Assembly (NCBI GenBank): GCA_963761425.1
Contig: CAVXGQ010000003.1
Span: 62,001 to 126,000, forward strand
DNA from: Bog-793 sp963761425
GTDB taxonomy: Bacteria; Actinomycetota; Acidimicrobiia; Acidimicrobiales; Bog-793
DNA: 64,000 nucleotides
Direction of reading: 5' to 3'
This document shows, in pieces, positions 35,668-46,121 of the stretch. The position numbers and the translations under genes are program-made. Each line of letters starts with the position of its first letter. Position 1 is the stretch's first letter. Below the pieces are notes generated by a model. That model was not told the origin of the DNA. It did not search any database and was given only the letters and a program-made list of their open reading frames with translations.

Positions 35668-36915
35668 TCAGCAGAAGAGCTTCCGCACGTAAGCCAAGCC
35701 GTTCACGAGCGAGTCGATGTCGGCTTCGTCGTTGTACAGGTACAGCGACGCCCGGGTGGTCGCGGCGACCCCGAGGACCCGCATGAGCGGCTTGGCGCAG
35801 TGGTGGCCGGCACGCACGCACACGCCGACCTGGTCGAGCACCTGGGCGACGTCGTGGGGGTGGACCTCGCCGAAGGCGAAGGAGATCACCCCGGAGCGCC
35901 GGGTGGGGTCTGGCGCCGGGCCGAAGATGCGGATCTCGCCGTAGGCGGCCGGGAGGCGTTCGAGGGCGTAGTCGACGAGCGCGGTCTCATGCGCGCCGAT
36001 GCGGTCGAGCCCGACCCCTTCGAGGTAATCGACGGCGGCGCCGAGCCCGATCGCCTCCGCGATCGGCGGGGTGCCCGCCTCGAACTTCCATGGCAGCTCG
36101 TTGGTGGTGAAGCCGTCGAGCCTCACGTCGCGGATCATCTCGCCACCGCCGAGGAACGGCGGCATCGCTTCGAGCAGCTCCTCCCGGGCCCACAGCACCC
36201 CGATGCCGGTCGGGCCGAGCATCTTGTGGCCGGTCAGGGCGAAGAAATCAGCGCCCAGTGCCGCCACGTCGACGCGCCGGTGCGGAGCGAGCTGGGCCCC
36301 GTCGACGAGGACGCGGGCCCCGGCGGCGTGGGCCGCGGCGACGATCGGACCGAGGTCCACGACGGTGCCGAGCACGTTGGACGCCGCGGTGACACCGACC
36401 AGCTTGGCGCCGGCGACCAACCGACCGAGGTGCGTTAGATCGAGGTGGAAATCCCTCCCGAGGGGGAGGTACCGGAGTTCGATCCCGCGCTCGTCTCGCA
36501 GCATCAGCCAGGGCACCAGATTGGCGTGGTGCTCGATCTCGCTCAGCACCACGACGTCGCCGGAACGCAGGTTCTGGCGCCCCCAGGCGTAGGCGACGAG
36601 GTTGATCGCCTCGGTCGCGTTCTTGGTGAAGATGACCTCGCGTTCCGGGTGAGGCGCGCCGATGAACCGGCCGATCTTGGTCCGCGCCGCCTCCAGTTGG
36701 CGCGTCGCCTCCTCGGCGATGGCGTAGACGCCGCGGTGGACGTTGGCGTGGGTGGTCGCGTAGTAGACGTCCATCGCATCGAGCACCGACTGCGGACGTT
36801 GTGCCGAGGCCGCGGAGTCGAGGTAGACGAGGGGGCGGTTGCCCTCGTCGCGCGACAGGAGCGGGAAGTCCTTTTTCAGCGTTGGCACGTCGAGGTAGCC
36901 GGTCACTGTCGCCAA
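35668..36915 (-). CDS. sufS: cysteine desulfurase SufS
   Basis: PLP enzyme that takes sulfur from cysteine for iron-sulfur clusters, 415 residues. The PLP lysine is in FFALTGHKMLGPTGIGVLWA near residue 230, and the catalytic cysteine is in VRAGHHCAKPLM near 370. N-terminal YLDSAASAQRPQSVLDAM and THANVHRGVYAIAEEATRQLE mark the group II desulfurases. The start overlaps the end of sufC by 13 bases, so they are translationally coupled. It passes sulfur to SufU encoded just downstream. Confidence 0.95.
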   Translation of the reverse strand: MATVTGYLDVPTLKKDFPLLSRDEGNRPLVYLDSAASAQRPQSVLDAMDVYYATTHANVHRGVYAIAEEATRQLEAARTKIGRFIGAPHPEREVIFTKNATEAINLVAYAWGRQNLRSGDVVVLSEIEHHANLVPWLMLRDERGIELRYLPLGRDFHLDLTHLGRLVAGAKLVGVTAASNVLGTVVDLGPIVAAAHAAGARVLVDGAQLAPHRRVDVAALGADFFALTGHKMLGPTGIGVLWAREELLEAMPPFLGGGEMIRDVRLDGFTTNELPWKFEAGTPPIAEAIGLGAAVDYLEGVGLDRIGAHETALVDYALERLPAAYGEIRIFGPAPDPTRRSGVISFAFGEVHPHDVAQVLDQVGVCVRAGHHCAKPLMRVLGVAATTRASLYLYNDEADIDSLVNGLAYVRKLFC

Positions 36916-37712
36916 GATTCGTAGCCCTCGCGGTCGAGTCGCGCCGCGAGTTCAGGTCCACCCGATTCGACGATCCGCCCGTCGATGAGGACGTGGATGA
37001 CATCCGGCCTCAGCTCGTCAAGGATCCGCCGATAGTGCGTCACGATGACAACCCCGAGCGCCGGTCGGTGCGCCCGCACCTCGTTCACGCCGCGGGCCAC
37101 GATGCGCACGCCGTCGATGTCCAGCCCGGAATCGGTCTCGTCGAGGATCGCGAGGTCCGGTTCGAGCAGGGCCATCTGAAGGATCTCGTTGCGCTTCTTC
37201 TCGCCGCCGGAAAAGCCGTCGTTTAGGTAGCGCGAGGCGAAACTGACATCCATGCCGAGCCGCTGCAGCCACTCGTGGATCTGGACGCGGACCTCGATCA
37301 CCGAGACCTCGGTACCCCGTCGGGCGGCGACGGCCTGTCGGAGGAACTGCGCGATCGGGACGCCGGGGATCTCCTCGGGGTACTGGAAGGCGAGGAACAT
37401 CCCCGCCCTCGCCCGCGCGTCCGTGGTCAGCCCGGTGACATCGTCACCTTTGAAGAAGACCTTGCCTCGGGTGACCCTGTAGCCCATGCTGCCGAGCAGG
37501 ACGTTGGCGAGGGTCGACTTGCCGGAACCGTTCGGCCCCATGACGGCGTGGAGCTCACCGGGTCGCACGGCGAGATCGACTCCCTTGAGGATCTCGACGC
37601 CATCCGCCGTGGCGTGCAGATCCTCGACGACCAGCAGCCGGACGGTGGGCCCGCCACCGGGGGAGTCGTCGCCCCGGGGCGCCTGTTCGGTATCCGCCGT
37701 CACCGTCGTCAT
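36903..37712 (-). CDS. sufC: Fe-S cluster assembly ATPase SufC
   Basis: ABC-type ATPase of the SufBCD scaffold, 269 residues. Walker A is GPNGSGKSTLANVLLG, the Q-loop is FLAFQYPEEIPGVP, the signature is GFSGGEKKRNEILQ and Walker B is LAILDETDSGLDIDG. These YPEE and GEKKR variants are diagnostic of SufC. The first 25 residues are a variable extension. sufB and sufD, which usually precede sufC in actinobacteria, are not upstream here; a metallo-hydrolase lies there instead. A promoter is expected in the 59-base gap, where CCTAAGGAACGCCTAAC may be a regulatory direct repeat (unproven). Confidence 0.95.
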   Translation of the reverse strand: MTTVTADTEQAPRGDDSPGGGPTVRLLVVEDLHATADGVEILKGVDLAVRPGELHAVMGPNGSGKSTLANVLLGSMGYRVTRGKVFFKGDDVTGLTTDARARAGMFLAFQYPEEIPGVPIAQFLRQAVAARRGTEVSVIEVRVQIHEWLQRLGMDVSFASRYLNDGFSGGEKKRNEILQMALLEPDLAILDETDSGLDIDGVRIVARGVNEVRAHRPALGVVIVTHYRRILDELRPDVIHVLIDGRIVESGGPELAARLDREGYESWRQ

Positions 37713-37771
37713 GCCCTCAATGTTAGGCGTTCCTTAGGATTTGCACTACACGGATAGGGGAAATTGTCCCC

Positions 37772-38380
37772 TCACCAACCGCGCCGGATCCATTCCTCGA
37801 GATGGGGCCGCTCGGTTCCAAGAGTCGTGTCCGCGCCGTGACCCGGCATGACGATCGTGTCGGGGGACAAGGGCTTAAACAGGCGACCGTCGATCGAGCT
37901 GATGATCTGCGCGAAGTCACCGCCCGGGAAGGTGGTGTTGCCGGGGCCCCCCGGAAACAGGGTGTCGCCCGAGAACAGCACCGGGGAACCTTCGAGTAAG
38001 AAGCAGGTCGAACCGGGGGTGTGACCCGGTGTGTGGATGGTGCGGAGGCGGAGCCTCCCGACGCCGATGACTTCGTCATCTCCGAGCAACCGGTCATAGG
38101 CGGGGAGCATCGCGGCGTCCCCCGCGGCCACCGCCACCTGGTAGCCGGCATCGCGCAGGGCGGGGACGGCCTGGATGTGGTCCCAGTGCCCGTGGGTCTC
38201 GACGATCTGCCGCACCCCGAGCGCCTGGCAGGTCTCGAGCAGGAGATCGGGCTCGTTCGCCGCGTCGACGAGGAGCGCCTCGCCGGTCGCCTTGCAGCAC
38301 ACCACGAAGACGTTGTTGTCGATCGGGCCGACGATCAGGCGATGGACGGCGGCCTGAGCGTCTTCGTAATGGAGCGACAC
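37772..38380 (-). CDS. MBL-fold metallo-hydrolase (glyoxalase II-like)
   Basis: 202-residue metallo-beta-lactamase-fold hydrolase. Metal ligands are in VETHGHWDHIQAV near residue 63, HTPGHTPGSTCFLL, FSGDTLF and MPGHGADTT. It is of the short glyoxalase II-like group that hydrolyses thioesters. The N-terminal FVVCCKATGEALLVDAAN contains the usual LVDP-like strand. It could act on mycothiol- or CoA-derived thioesters (inference). A hairpin AGGGGA-AATTG-TCCCCT at 37756-37772 overlaps its stop codon. sufC follows in the same direction. Confidence 0.85.
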   Translation of the reverse strand: MSLHYEDAQAAVHRLIVGPIDNNVFVVCCKATGEALLVDAANEPDLLLETCQALGVRQIVETHGHWDHIQAVPALRDAGYQVAVAAGDAAMLPAYDRLLGDDEVIGVGRLRLRTIHTPGHTPGSTCFLLEGSPVLFSGDTLFPGGPGNTTFPGGDFAQIISSIDGRLFKPLSPDTIVMPGHGADTTLGTERPHLEEWIRRGW

Positions 38381-38675
38381 GCATTACGCTACCGCTCCCC
38401 ATACGAGCCCGGACCGGGGCTAGCCGAGATCAGCCCGCTGCGAGCACCTGGCGATTGGGAAGCGTCTTTTGGGGCGTTATGGCTGGCAATTGGCGGTCTT
38501 GTGGGCTGCTTCGGACTCTCCTTTTCGTGATTGGCCAGGAGGTGCCGGTCTCGATAGGGTCCGTTTACCTGCGTTCTGACTTGGCAGTCGGTCACTTTGG
38601 TGACTTGCAGAAGTTCGAGGTTCACGGTTCGCGATCTGACGCGGACCGAAAAGGCCAAGGAGGAGGCGCAAAGAG

Positions 38676-40832
38676 ATGGGCGGATCTCGGTCGGTCGCGG
38701 GGAGACACGCAGGCCTTCTGATTGTCGTTGTGGCGTTCGCTGTCGCTGGGGTGGGGGCCTGGCCGGCGGTCCTTGGAGCGGGGGCGGCGACCTCGCCAGA
38801 TTTCTCCGTGATCGCCGGCGGTTCTACGACGCCGCCAACTTCGGGAGGAACGCCGGCGTTGGAGACCAAGCTCGCGAAGCCTCAGGACGTCGCCGCCGAC
38901 GCCGGCGGGAACCTCGTCATCTGTGATACGGATCAGAGCGAAGTCGAGGTGCTCGCTGAGAGCCCCACCAATCCCGGGTACCTGCTCGGATCCGGGGCCA
39001 CCTGGACCGTCGGTTCGCTCTACGTGATCGCCGGCGATCCCACGCGATCTCCTGCGCCGGTTACGACGGGGTCTCCTGGGGCTTCTACTGGACTGGATGA
39101 TCCAGAAGGCATCGCGGTAGACGACGGCGGCAACATCCTCATCGCTGACACCGGCGACGATGAGGTCGAGGTGGTGGCGGTGAGCCCGGCCAATCCCGGC
39201 TACGTGCTGGGCACCGGAGCGACGTGGGCTCGGGGTGATCTCTACGTGATCGCCGGCCGGGGAACAGGGGAGATCACTCCGATACCCAGATTCGCGGGCG
39301 CTCCCGCCACCGCGGACGGCCTAAATGCCCCGGCGGGCGTCGGTGTGGACGGTGCCGGAAACGTGCTGATCGCGGACAGCGGCCACGGACTCGTCGAGGC
39401 CTTGGCGGTCGGATCGAGTAAGCCCGGTTACGCGACCGCGCCCTCGGATTGGGTCGAGGGCGATCTCTATGCCATCGCGGGACCTGGCTCGGACTCGCCG
39501 TCAGTCGATGGTACGCCAGGCCTGTCGACGGTTCTCGATCAGCCCTCGGGTGTCGCGATAGACAGCTCGGGCAACGTTTTCATCGCCGATTCGGACGACC
39601 TCATGGTGGAGGTTCTGGCGGGTTCGGCGACGGACCCTGGGTATCTCCTGGGAAGCGGAGCCGTCTGGACGGCGGGTGACCTCTACGTCATCGCCGGAGG
39701 CGGCACCAGCCCGCCGAGTGCTTCCGGGATGCCCGCCGACGAGACCGGCCTCGACTTACCGGTCGGGGTCGCGACGGACGCGGCCGGCAACCTTCTGGTG
39801 GCGGAAGGATCGGGTGACCAGGTCGACATCCTGGCGGTAAGCAGCTCGGATCCCGGCTACGAGCTCGGGTCCGGCGCGACCTGGCTCCCGGGGGATCTCT
39901 ATGTCCTGGCCGGAGGCGGGATTGAGGCACCCAGCGCTTCTGGCACCGACGCCCTGTCGACGCAGCTCGGCCAGACCGACGGCGTCGCGGTATCCCCGTC
40001 GGGCGGGATCGCCGTCGCCGACTCCGGGGACTCCGAGGTCGGGTTTCTGGTGCGCGCGCCCGTGCCACCGGCGCTGGCGTCCGCGACGCCCGGCGACCAG
40101 ACGGTCACGCTCACCTGGTCCCCGCCGGCCTCGGACGGGGGAAGCCCGATCTCCGGCTACGACGTGCTCGTCTTCGCGGGAGGGTCTGCGGGTCCGCTGG
40201 AGACCCTGGTCGTCGGGGCAGACACCGCTTCGTGCATCGTCGGGGGACTGACGGACGGAGGTAGCTACTCCTTCGAGGTCGATGCCTTCAGCGTTGTCGG
40301 CACCAGCCAGCCGTCGTCGGCTCTCGGAGCTGTCCCGGAGTCAACATCCGCCAGCACAACGACGTCACCGGTATCCGGAGTCACCCCGCCCTTGTCAGGA
40401 TCCGTCACCACGACGACATCACCGGTGTCCGGAGTCGCCCCGACCTCGGGATCCCGCCGTCCCGGGGTGGCCAAATTGCCGCTGGCGCGAGTCATGCTGA
40501 CCAAGAGGACCGCGCCGGTGAGATCCGGTTTCGCGACGCTGGAGGTGCGCTGCAACGCCCGCCTGTGCGGCGGTGAACTACAGCTCACCGCACACAAGGT
40601 CGTGCGGCTCACGTCGCACGGGCGCACACGCAAGGTGGTGGAGACCGTGCTGGTCTCGTCGGACCACTTCTCGATCCGGGGCGGTGTGGTCGTGCCCCTC
40701 CCGGTGCCGGTCATGGCGCACGCGATCGCCGAGCTCACCGCGGCCCGCCACTATCGGGTCCTCGTCGCCGCGACTTTCGTGGTCAAGAAAGGTGCCAAGT
40801 CCTGCTACAAGATCCGGCTGGTCGGGGCCTAA
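38676..40832 (+). CDS. secreted NHL-repeat beta-propeller protein with fibronectin type III domain
   Basis: 718 residues. A signal peptide (hydrophobic LLIVVVAFAVAGVGAWPA) is followed by about six repeats of 75-80 residues, from about 45 to 455, each with a core like GVAVDGAGNVLIADSG and a linker like NPGYVLGTGATWARGDLYV ending VIAG. This is an NHL-type propeller. A fibronectin type III domain (about 465-550: PALASATPGDQTVTLTWSPP) and a Thr/Ser/Pro linker (TTTSPVSG duplicated) precede a C-terminal beta-rich domain with four cysteines, two of them in RCNARLCGG. It is probably exported to the cell surface; no catalytic residues are evident. AAGGAGG lies 12 bases upstream of the ATG. A terminator-like hairpin follows. 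Confidence 0.85.
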   Translation: MGGSRSVAGRHAGLLIVVVAFAVAGVGAWPAVLGAGAATSPDFSVIAGGSTTPPTSGGTPALETKLAKPQDVAADAGGNLVICDTDQSEVEVLAESPTNPGYLLGSGATWTVGSLYVIAGDPTRSPAPVTTGSPGASTGLDDPEGIAVDDGGNILIADTGDDEVEVVAVSPANPGYVLGTGATWARGDLYVIAGRGTGEITPIPRFAGAPATADGLNAPAGVGVDGAGNVLIADSGHGLVEALAVGSSKPGYATAPSDWVEGDLYAIAGPGSDSPSVDGTPGLSTVLDQPSGVAIDSSGNVFIADSDDLMVEVLAGSATDPGYLLGSGAVWTAGDLYVIAGGGTSPPSASGMPADETGLDLPVGVATDAAGNLLVAEGSGDQVDILAVSSSDPGYELGSGATWLPGDLYVLAGGGIEAPSASGTDALSTQLGQTDGVAVSPSGGIAVADSGDSEVGFLVRAPVPPALASATPGDQTVTLTWSPPASDGGSPISGYDVLVFAGGSAGPLETLVVGADTASCIVGGLTDGGSYSFEVDAFSVVGTSQPSSALGAVPESTSASTTTSPVSGVTPPLSGSVTTTTSPVSGVAPTSGSRRPGVAKLPLARVMLTKRTAPVRSGFATLEVRCNARLCGGELQLTAHKVVRLTSHGRTRKVVETVLVSSDHFSIRGGVVVPLPVPVMAHAIAELTAARHYRVLVAATFVVKKGAKSCYKIRLVGA

Positions 40833-40840
40833 TGGGGCTG

Positions 40841-40871
40841 GATCAGGTTGCTGTCCTGCAGCAAGCTGATC
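40841..40871 (+). terminator. hairpin after the NHL-repeat gene
   Basis: GATCAG-G-TTGCTG (40841-40853), loop TCCTG, CAGCAA-G-CTGATC (40859-40871): 12 pairs with one internal G/G mismatch, 8 bases after the stop codon. It is probably the terminator of the NHL gene; it could instead belong to the left end of the IS110 element. Confidence 0.55.
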
Positions 40872-40880
40872 TCCGAGTCA

Positions 40881-41049
40881 CCTGCCGGTGAGTACTTGCG
40901 GGGCCAGAGATCCGATCTCTAAATCTAGAACGTGCCCCGGCAGGCCGACGAGGAGCCTGACGGCTGGTGGGGTGTCGTGCTTCAAGCACTGATCCATTAG
41001 GTCGCCGCTGTTCTCCTCGGGCTCGTGTCCGTCATCGAGAGGAGGAGAC
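40881..41049 (+). ncRNA. structured leader of the IS110 element, candidate bridge RNA region
   Basis: Non-coding DNA just upstream of an intact IS110 recombinase. It holds nested inverted repeats: CCTGCCGG (40881-40888) with CCGGCAGG (40937-40944), a perfect AGAGAT-CCG-ATCTCT hairpin inside (40906-40920), and GTGCTT-C-AAGCAC (40977-40989). IS110-group elements are known to transcribe a bridge RNA from the non-coding end that guides target and donor choice. Size, position and folding fit; the guide loops cannot be assigned without the element's exact ends. Confidence 0.5.
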
Positions 41050-42264
41050 GTGATCTTCGTCGGAGTCGACTGGGCTGAGGATCATCACGACGTCTGCGTG
41101 ATGGCTGAAGACGGCGCGGTACTCGCCAAACGGAGGGTCCCCGACAGCGTCGGCGGCGTCGGCGAGCTCCATCAGCTGGTCGCAGCGCACAGCGAGGAGG
41201 ACGAGGCGGTCGTCGTCGGGATCGAGCTCGACCGCGGCCTCGTCGTTACCGCGCTGGCGGCCGCCGGCTACGAGGTCTACGCGGTCAATCCGATGGCGTC
41301 GGCCCGCTATCGGGAGCGCCATGCGACTTCGGGGGCGAAGTCCGACCCGGGAGATGCGAAGGTCCTCGCCGATCTGGTGCGCACGGACCGACACAACCAT
41401 CGACCGGTCGCTGGTGACTCCGAGCTCGTCGAGGGCGTCAAACTGCTCGCCCGAGCGCACCAGTCGGCGATCTGGGGCCGTCAGCGACAGGTGAACGCGC
41501 TCCGCTCGTCGCTTCGTGAGTACTACCCAGCAGCGCTCGCCGCCTTCGGGGGTGAGCTCGCGCATCCCGATGCGCTCGCCGTGTTGCAGATCGCCCCGAC
41601 ACCGGAACTCGGACGGGCGCTGTCGCGTGCGAAGATTGCCGCCGCGCTCCGCCGGCGAGGACGGCTGCGCAACGTCGAACACCGTGCGGAAGAGATCCAG
41701 GGTGCCCTTCAAGGCGAGTACCTCGAGGCCCCGCCGATGCTCGCCAAGGCCTACGGCATCGTCACCCGCTCGGCACTTGCCGTGATCGCCAGCTTCTCCG
41801 AGGAGATTGTCGCCCTGGAAGCAGCGCTGTCGGAGCATTTTGAGACGCACTCGGACGCGAAGATCGTCCGCTCCCTGCCAGGACTGGGGACGGTCCTCGG
41901 CGCCCGGGTGCTCGGCGAGTTCGGGGATGACCGGACTCGTTTCTCAGACGCCAAGTCTCGCAAGAACTACGCGGGCACGTCGCCGATCACGAAGGCCTCC
42001 GGCCGCAGCCGCGTCGTGCTCGCTCGCTTCGCGAGGAACCGACGTCTCGGCGATGCCTGCGACCAGTGGGCCTTCTGTGCGCTCTCGACCTCACCGGGAG
42101 CACGTCACTACTACGACGAGCTGCGTGGACGAGGCAAGACGCATCGCCAAGCCCTGCGCCAGCTTGCTAACCGGCTGGTCGGGATCCTCCACGGCTGCCT
42201 CGAGGACGCGGTTCTCTACGAGGAGCACATCGCCTGGCAGCGACAAGAATCGGCTGCTGCTTGA
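41050..42264 (+). CDS. IS110 family transposase (RNA-guided DEDD recombinase)
   Basis: 404 residues, full length. The N-terminal RuvC-like DEDD domain shows D in FVGVDWAEDHHDV, E in VVVGIELDRGL and two D in GAKSDPGDAKVLADLV. A coiled segment follows, then the C-terminal Transposase_20 domain with SLPGLGTVLGARVL and the nucleophile serine context NYAGTSPITKASGRSR. All catalytic residues appear intact. The start GTG is preceded by GAGGAGGAG. It stands between the NHL gene and aceE; no second copy is in the window. Confidence 0.93.
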   Translation: MIFVGVDWAEDHHDVCVMAEDGAVLAKRRVPDSVGGVGELHQLVAAHSEEDEAVVVGIELDRGLVVTALAAAGYEVYAVNPMASARYRERHATSGAKSDPGDAKVLADLVRTDRHNHRPVAGDSELVEGVKLLARAHQSAIWGRQRQVNALRSSLREYYPAALAAFGGELAHPDALAVLQIAPTPELGRALSRAKIAAALRRRGRLRNVEHRAEEIQGALQGEYLEAPPMLAKAYGIVTRSALAVIASFSEEIVALEAALSEHFETHSDAKIVRSLPGLGTVLGARVLGEFGDDRTRFSDAKSRKNYAGTSPITKASGRSRVVLARFARNRRLGDACDQWAFCALSTSPGARHYYDELRGRGKTHRQALRQLANRLVGILHGCLEDAVLYEEHIAWQRQESAAA

Positions 42265-42668
42265 CTCCTTAGAGCCATGGGGTGTCTAGATGAGGCGCAA
42301 TAGCGAACAAAGCCTGGTTAACGCGATGTTCACACGGTTTTCGGCCCAATCACTCCCGTTCGTCGCTCCGGTCGATAATCTGGCCCCACCAGAGAAAGGA
42401 GGTGGTCCAACTGATGGATGGTCAACGTGTTGGGACCCTGGAGGTGGCTGTCCGCTAGGCGGCCGCTGGACCACCTGGTGAATTCCAACCAGACACCCTC
42501 GGCGTCCGTTCAGGAGCTGGTCCCACCTGAGTGAATCCGGATCGCCGAGCCTTTCCAGTAGATGATGGTCCCGGTTTCGGGATCCGTTCGAGGGGCGCGC
42601 GAGCGCCCCTCGAACGCGTTCAGGGTCGAACACGACCCTCGGCGGTAAGGCGCCGGGTGGGTCGCGGA
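42265..42668. other. intergenic region between the IS110 transposase and aceE
   Basis: 404 bases holding the right end of the IS110 element and the aceE terminator. No gene is recognised. Part of it (42539-42579) resembles a sequence at 52717-52759, including an exact 14-base core TGGTCCCGGTTTCG. Confidence 0.45.
42585..42616 (-). terminator. perfect 14-bp hairpin downstream of aceE
   Basis: CGTTCGAGGGGCGC (42585-42598), tetraloop GCGA, exact complement at 42603-42616. It lies 53 bases beyond the aceE stop on the minus strand. No T-run follows, as is common for terminators in high-GC actinobacteria. GCGA is a stable GNRA loop. Confidence 0.75.
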
Positions 42669-45414
<2,746 letters not shown>

Positions 45415-45528
45415 GGGATGCTTCCATTCGGTTCATCCCACTCGCCGGCGCGAGCGGGAGGCTTTCCTACACGATCGACGATAACGGCGCTCCCCGGCCC
45501 GGATGCACGCGTGGTGCAGACTGGACCG

Positions 45529-45990
45529 GTGGATGCGACCCGGCACACCGTCGTCTACACGGACGGAGCTTGCCACGGGAACCCGGGCCCCGGGGGGTGG
45601 GCCTGGGCGACGGGTCCCGACCGTTACGCCTCGGGGGCCGAAGCCCGGACGACCAACCAACGCATGGAGCTCACCGCCGTCATTGAAGCGGTCGCCCACC
45701 ACGAGGGAGCGCTGGAGATCGTCAGCGACTCGACCTACGTCGTGCGCTGCTTCGAGGACCGGTGGTGGGTGGCGTGGCGGGCGAAAGGGTGGCGAAATTC
45801 CCAGGGCGCCCCGGTGGCGAACCAGGACCTCTGGCGTACCCTCATCGGCGAGGTCGTTGACCGCCGCCCGGGCGATATCTCCTTCCGGTGGGTGAAGGGC
45901 CACGCCGGCGAGGCGCTGAACGAGCTCGTCGACCGGTTGGCGAACACGGCGGCGCGCTCCCAGGTTCCCGATCGCAACACCGGGTCCTGA
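45529..45990 (+). CDS. rnhA: ribonuclease HI
   Basis: Degrades the RNA strand of RNA-DNA hybrids, 153 residues. The four acidic catalytic residues are visible: D in VVYTDGACHGNPGPGGW, E in NQRMELTAVIEAV, D in IVSDSTYVV and the last D in LNELVDRLAN. The basic handle is reduced (RWWVAWRAKGWRNSQG). GTG 45529 gives a normal length; GTG 45511 or 45514 would add five or six residues. It is divergent from aceE. Confidence 0.93.
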   Translation: MDATRHTVVYTDGACHGNPGPGGWAWATGPDRYASGAEARTTNQRMELTAVIEAVAHHEGALEIVSDSTYVVRCFEDRWWVAWRAKGWRNSQGAPVANQDLWRTLIGEVVDRRPGDISFRWVKGHAGEALNELVDRLANTAARSQVPDRNTGS

Positions 45991-46121
45991 GGGGGTCCAG
46001 GAGCTTCACGACTGAACTCGTGTAGCTGGTGCCGAGTCCACGGCGGCACCGGGTCGGTGATGACGGCGCTGGTGAACGGGCCGGATCGGTAGTCTTACCG
46101 GCGAGATTCGCGGTCCAGGAG

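Larger units (their letters stand above)
40872..42290 (+). mobile_element. IS110-family insertion sequence (ends approximate)
   Basis: An intact IS110-type transposase with its structured left non-coding region. IS110 elements lack clear terminal inverted repeats and usually make little or no target duplication, so the true ends cannot be read from one copy. The left limit is placed after the NHL-gene hairpin and the right limit shortly after the transposase stop. Confidence 0.5.

Noticed and set aside
37713..37760. Iron or Fe-S regulator box upstream of sufC
   Set aside because: The CCTAA motifs are direct, not inverted as in DtxR/IdeR boxes, and too short to call.
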